Positions 63,001 to 64,000 of a stretch of DNA of 64,000 nucleotides are shown one piece after another. Each line of letters starts with the position of its first letter. Positions within the stretch are counted from its first letter, which is position 1. The translations under genes and the position numbers were made by a program. Location: the NCBI GenBank assembly GCA_026874595.1, contig CM049306.1, forward strand, positions 55,148,019-55,212,018, written 5' to 3'. The DNA is from Sipunculus nudus. Lineage: Eukaryota; Annelida; Sipuncula; Golfingiida; Sipunculidae. Under the pieces are notes generated by a model that had not been told where the DNA came from, did not search any database, and saw only the letters and a program-made list of their open reading frames with translations.

Positions 63001-63011
63001 TGAATGGTTAG
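44972..63011 (+). CDS. QARS1: Glutaminyl-tRNA synthetase, cytosolic (5' eleven exons; continues past window)
   Basis: Charges tRNA-Gln with glutamine using ATP in the cytosol, in animals often within the multi-synthetase complex. Eleven exons (44,972-45,085; 48,090-48,243; 52,584-52,693; 55,856-55,931; 57,154-57,218; 57,713-57,772; 58,376-58,448; 60,146-60,217; 60,627-60,712; 61,507-61,593; 62,912-63,011) join in frame to give about 333 residues. Residues 1-190 form the eukaryotic N-terminal tRNA-binding domain, about 190-240 a Lys/Glu linker, then the class I catalytic domain. [20 protein letters not shown] carries the HIGH signature (284-287), and [17 protein letters not shown] follows as in GlnRS/GluRS. 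Gln-type identity comes from the N-terminal domain. The last exon ends in phase 1; the KMSKS loop and anticodon-binding domains lie beyond the right edge. Confidence 0.97.
46335..46468 (+). repeat. ~37-bp minisatellite with donor-like GTAAGTA words
   Basis: Four units of 'gaagaccatgccaaaaaaat' plus 'tgtaagtacagtg'. Each has TTGTAAGTA, TTGTAAGCA or TTGTGAGTA, resembling 5' splice sites, on the sense strand of QARS1 intron 1. Confidence 0.9.
47565..47890. repeat. Diverged ~160-bp tandem repeats
   Basis: Two to three units sharing 'aggtga', 'ttc(a/t)t(g/c)aaaatccatcat', 'tggtaagt', 'tgacct.attgaatatgcgtgg' and 'ttttgc..aaatca'. Confidence 0.65.
48090..48243 (+). CDS. QARS1: QARS1 exon 2
   Basis: Encodes [20 protein letters not shown] and [20 protein letters not shown] plus [11 protein letters not shown]. 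Ends in phase 1 (AGTG|gtatgt). Confidence 0.95.
49751..51444 (+). mobile_element. Helitron-like element A, copy 1 (interrupted by element B)
   Basis: Starts at TTTTTATGCCCCGCC with a hairpin (GCCCCGCCAC-aaa-GTGGCCGGGGC) and ends with the small hairpin GTGTCATTCCGACAC then ATCTGG. Internal ~179-bp tandem units ('cagatattggcctgattttt', 'gaccagttacagatcgagtt', 'tgacctacttttgaccgttt') number about five. No inverted termini or target duplication. Hairpin followed by CTRR resembles Helitron 3' ends. Architecture also recalls bivalve 'pearl' elements with tandem cores. No ORF of transposase type. Confidence 0.6.
50381..51061 (+). mobile_element. Helitron-like element B, copy 1, nested in element A
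   Basis: Starts TTTTTAGCCCTCAGC with hairpin arms AGCCCTCAGC/GCTGATGGGCT, and ends TCAGCTTTTGCTAA then TATTCTAG. It interrupts an element A unit between 'cacatgtacag' and 'tttcgcaatgc', which are adjacent in intact units, so the borders are defined to within a T-run. About 680 bp, no coding capacity. Confidence 0.65.
51450..51575 (+). repeat. Repeat shared with 55,265-55,390
   Basis: 'gcattcatatttcag.cagt', 'tttgcgcgaatgc', 'gctgcat.t.tgg(t/g)ctg.cagtg' and 'gataagga' occur in the same order at 55,265-55,390. It directly follows element A copy 1. Confidence 0.6.
52584..52693 (+). CDS. QARS1: QARS1 exon 3
   Basis: Completes a split Ala codon. Encodes [20 protein letters not shown] and [16 protein letters not shown], the most conserved core of the GlnRS N-terminal domain. 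Acceptor tattaatag, donor GCG|gtgagc. Confidence 0.95.
53064..53135 (+). mobile_element. Possible tRNA-derived SINE head
   Basis: TGTCTAGTAGG resembles box A and GGTCCTTGATACC, about 40 bp later, resembles box B. Intact tRNA folding is not apparent. Confidence 0.25.
53209..54743 (+). mobile_element. Helitron-like element A, copy 2 (uninterrupted)
   Basis: Starts TTTTTATGCCCCCGCCACAAAG and ends GTGTCGTTCTGACAC-ATCTAG|T. About eight ~179-bp units, with 'attggcctgatttttggtgt' near 53,318, 53,497, 53,675, 53,857, 54,036 and 54,198 and weaker versions near 54,379 and 54,555. Units at the right end are shorter or more diverged. Same orientation as copy 1 and as QARS1. Confidence 0.65.
55265..55390 (+). 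repeat. Repeat shared with 51,450-51,575
   Basis: See partner entry. Here it is separated from element A copy 2 by about 520 bp, so it is an independent dispersed repeat or an older duplication. Confidence 0.6.
55856..55931 (+). CDS. QARS1: QARS1 exon 4
   Basis: Encodes [20 protein letters not shown] and TGILM. Acceptor ctatttgcag, donor ATGG|gtaagt, ends in phase 1. Confidence 0.95.
56109..56730. mobile_element. Tigger-like MITE interrupted by a TTAA-flanked element
   Basis: Left part (ataagaccactgttggctga, ctgacctgtctaagaccac) and right part (tttaagaccacttttagcca, ending agaactgta) correspond to consecutive pieces of the MITE at 22,259-22,436. They are split by the insertion at 56,206-56,686. 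Confidence 0.55.
56206..56686. mobile_element. piggyBac-like MITE with TTAA target duplication, nested
   Basis: 481 bp between TTAA (56,202-56,205) and TTAA (56,687-56,690). Ends AGGGACATAATCA and, inverted, AGGGGCCCAATCA match at 10 of 13 bases. The exact TTAA duplication and interrupted host MITE support transposition; the superfamily is inferred from TTAA. Confidence 0.65.
57154..57218 (+). CDS. QARS1: QARS1 exon 5
   Basis: Encodes [20 protein letters not shown] then MQ, a strongly conserved GlnRS motif. Acceptor ttttttcttag, donor CAG|gtacac. Confidence 0.95.
57713..57772 (+). CDS. QARS1: QARS1 exon 6
   Basis: 60 nt encoding [20 protein letters not shown], the end of the N-terminal domain. 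Acceptor tacttaccag, donor AAG|gtgaat. Confidence 0.93.
58376..58448 (+). CDS. QARS1: QARS1 exon 7 (linker)
   Basis: Encodes a poorly conserved Lys/Glu/Ser linker ([20 protein letters not shown] then TAES). Call rests on the reading frame, splice sites (gttcatcag; AGCT|gtaagt) and position. Confidence 0.82.
58481..59198 (+). mobile_element. Helitron-like element B, copy 2
   Basis: Starts TTTTTAGCCCTCAGC, has GTCCGTCC repeats, paired 'gagcgggatatctt.aaaagg' and 'gatgggtgaccttgacct' blocks (an internal two-fold repeat), and ends with the perfect hairpin TCAGC-TTTT-GCTGA then TATTCTAG|T. Inserted 32 bp after the exon 7 donor, same orientation as QARS1. Confidence 0.65.
59895..59985 (+). repeat. 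Interspersed repeat, copy 1 (partner at 63.58 kb)
   Basis: 'aacaagagtgc.aga.taa.ac', 'ggaattaattacct' and 'tgaggcagtcattcc' recur in order at 63,584-63,672. Two QARS1 introns carry it. Confidence 0.7.
60146..60217 (+). CDS. QARS1: QARS1 exon 8
   Basis: Encodes [20 protein letters not shown] plus HKI, joining linker to catalytic domain. Acceptor ttatttttag, donor ATAG|gtgagt. Confidence 0.92.
60627..60712 (+). CDS. QARS1: QARS1 exon 9
   Basis: Encodes [20 protein letters not shown] and KHLEEIKGK, conserved just before the class I domain. Acceptor tttggatttta g, donor AAG|gtaata. Confidence 0.95.
61507..61593 (+). CDS. QARS1: QARS1 exon 10 with HIGH motif
   Basis: Encodes [20 protein letters not shown] and [13 protein letters not shown] (H284-I-G-H287) binds ATP in class I synthetases. 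Acceptor attattttcag, donor AAG|gtaggt. Confidence 0.98.
61790..61878. repeat. Two-copy ~46-bp tandem repeat
   Basis: 'aatattaatatagattttac' followed by 'ataaaatgtaccctattcc' occurs twice in tandem with a 'aatgaaaaa' junction. Very recent duplication (nearly identical). Confidence 0.95.
61967..62187. repeat. Interspersed repeat shared with 14,183-14,402
   Basis: See partner entry. Here it ends in 'gggcccagtccctgttctgg'. Lies in QARS1 intron 10. Confidence 0.65.
62280..62680. repeat. AGGTAC/GTACCT-rich stretch
   Basis: More than ten AGGTAC(T), AAGTACCTGG or CAGGTAC words over about 400 bp on both strands. Looks like a decayed repeat; no unit length could be set. Confidence 0.4.
62912..63011 (+). 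CDS. QARS1: QARS1 exon 11 (last in window)
   Basis: Encodes [20 protein letters not shown] and [13 protein letters not shown], ending in phase 1 (TTAG|gtcagt). YDDTNP contributes to the acceptor-stem and glutamine side of the active site in GlnRS. No later exon is visible before 64,000. Confidence 0.96.
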
Positions 63012-63583
63012 GTCAGTATATATACAGTCTTCTAGTTAATTATCATATATGTTGCAGGGCTCCTGGGAATACCTGAGAGCTTGTACAGAAAAATATGGCA
63101 GTTGCTCCAACCTACACACTGTGGATTTTGAAATGTGGGCTTATTCTTTTGTGGATTTGTCTTCTCAAGCAGTTGGTGGTTTATTAATGATGTGGTTGAA
63201 ACCATAATGCAGAACATATCTGTGAAATGATATCTCAGCCTTTATTGATGCTCAGTAACCCAGTAAGCCTTTTCTTGATGAGCATATAGACAATATTTGT
63301 GAGTCTGAGAAGATTTGAAATTCATTTTGTACATCATTATAAATTACATAAGTTACCCTGTTGACTTCAGTAAGTTGGTTATATTGGGCCAAGTCAATCA
63401 TCTTTAAATCTTTCATTTCAAGCTGGCCGTTTTGTTGATTCTTATTAAATTTAAGAAATTTTTAATCTACAAAGTCCACAAAACTAAATAATCGACATGT
63501 TAATGCAAATCCAATGTATGGAAACTAATCTGTGTTTTATGTTATATTGCACTCTGATCTGGTCTGATATTGGGATTCACAGA

Positions 63584-63672
63584 TGTTGGACCTGGAACAA
63601 GAGTGCTAGAGTAACACTGGAATTAATTACCTCATTTGTCCAATTACCACTGATGAGGCAGTCATTCCAGTA
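63584..63672 (+). repeat. Interspersed repeat, copy 2 (partner at 59.9 kb)
   Basis: See partner entry; lies in the intron after QARS1 exon 11. Confidence 0.7.
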
Positions 63673-64000
63673 CATCATAACGTAATAATCAACTCTAATG
63701 ATAAAATAAAACAAGTACAGTATCTTTATATTGATGAAAATATTGTATTTTGCTTGTTGTTTGTCAGACAGAGCTGAGATATTAATTAGAAAGTCTTTTA
63801 AAACCAGCCTATGCATATTTTTATTTTACTATCCTGGATAATGTGCACAATTAATTTTCATCAGAGTGCTGTAAGATGCTTCTAAGAATTACCATGCAAA
63901 TTGTGAAAGTGTTCATTCATGAATGCTAAATAGATGGTGTAATGTTGGGAATCATGTGCTGCCCTCTTGTGGCCAACACTGGAAATAGTCAGCCCTTACA

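Overview
The window is animal nuclear DNA. Its coding exons are short and separated by kilobase introns with canonical GT/AG borders. It is AT-rich and full of (AT)n, (ATT)n and poly-G/C tracts and small non-autonomous transposons. The protein content (a cGAS-like Mab-21 enzyme, a tyrosine-motif membrane receptor and cytosolic glutaminyl-tRNA synthetase) and the repeat style suggest a lophotrochozoan, most likely a bivalve mollusc. That placement is an inference; no species is assigned.

Three genes can be supported. (1) A three-exon plus-strand gene at 10,200-18,846 encodes a predicted 577-residue Mab-21/cGAS-like nucleotidyltransferase with an intact catalytic triad. Its last exon adds four hydrophobic segments, so this is a membrane-anchored cGAS-like receptor. 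(2) The 3' part of a minus-strand gene at 33,524-38,162 encodes a type I membrane receptor. One exon holds the transmembrane helix and four following exons encode a cytoplasmic tail with 12 tyrosines. The four tail exons are diverged copies of one module with tyrosines at fixed spacing (Y-x14-Y-x12-Y), giving ITIM- and ITAM-like motifs. Its 5' extracellular exons are mostly unidentified. (3) The first eleven coding exons of QARS1 (plus strand, 44,972-63,011) cover the N-terminal domain, the linker and the start of the class I catalytic domain with its HIGH motif. The gene runs off the right edge.

Between genes: 1-10,199 is AT-rich with old tandem duplications, a cluster of GGCCTNAGGCC-type palindromes (6.4-7.2 kb) and a long CT/AT microsatellite. 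Intron 1 of the cGAS-like gene carries an antisense LINE remnant, a hAT-like MITE and interspersed repeats. From 19.1 to 33.1 kb there is no convincing gene, but there are a Tigger-like MITE, two hAT-like MITEs with near-perfect 8-bp target duplications, a near-loopless 27-bp-arm palindrome, a 38-39 bp satellite and a weak TATA/small-ORF candidate. From 38.2 to 44.9 kb there are further MITEs and an approximately 850-bp duplicated block whose second copy abuts the QARS1 promoter. QARS1 introns hold two related Helitron-like families, one nested in the other and one with an internal ~179-bp tandem array, plus nested TTAA-flanked and Tigger-like MITEs.

Functionally, a nucleic-acid-sensor-type enzyme and a phosphotyrosine-signalling receptor lie about 15 kb apart beside a housekeeping synthetase. 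Nothing in the sequence shows that they act together. The most notable observations are the four-transmembrane cGAS-like protein and the modular tyrosine tail.
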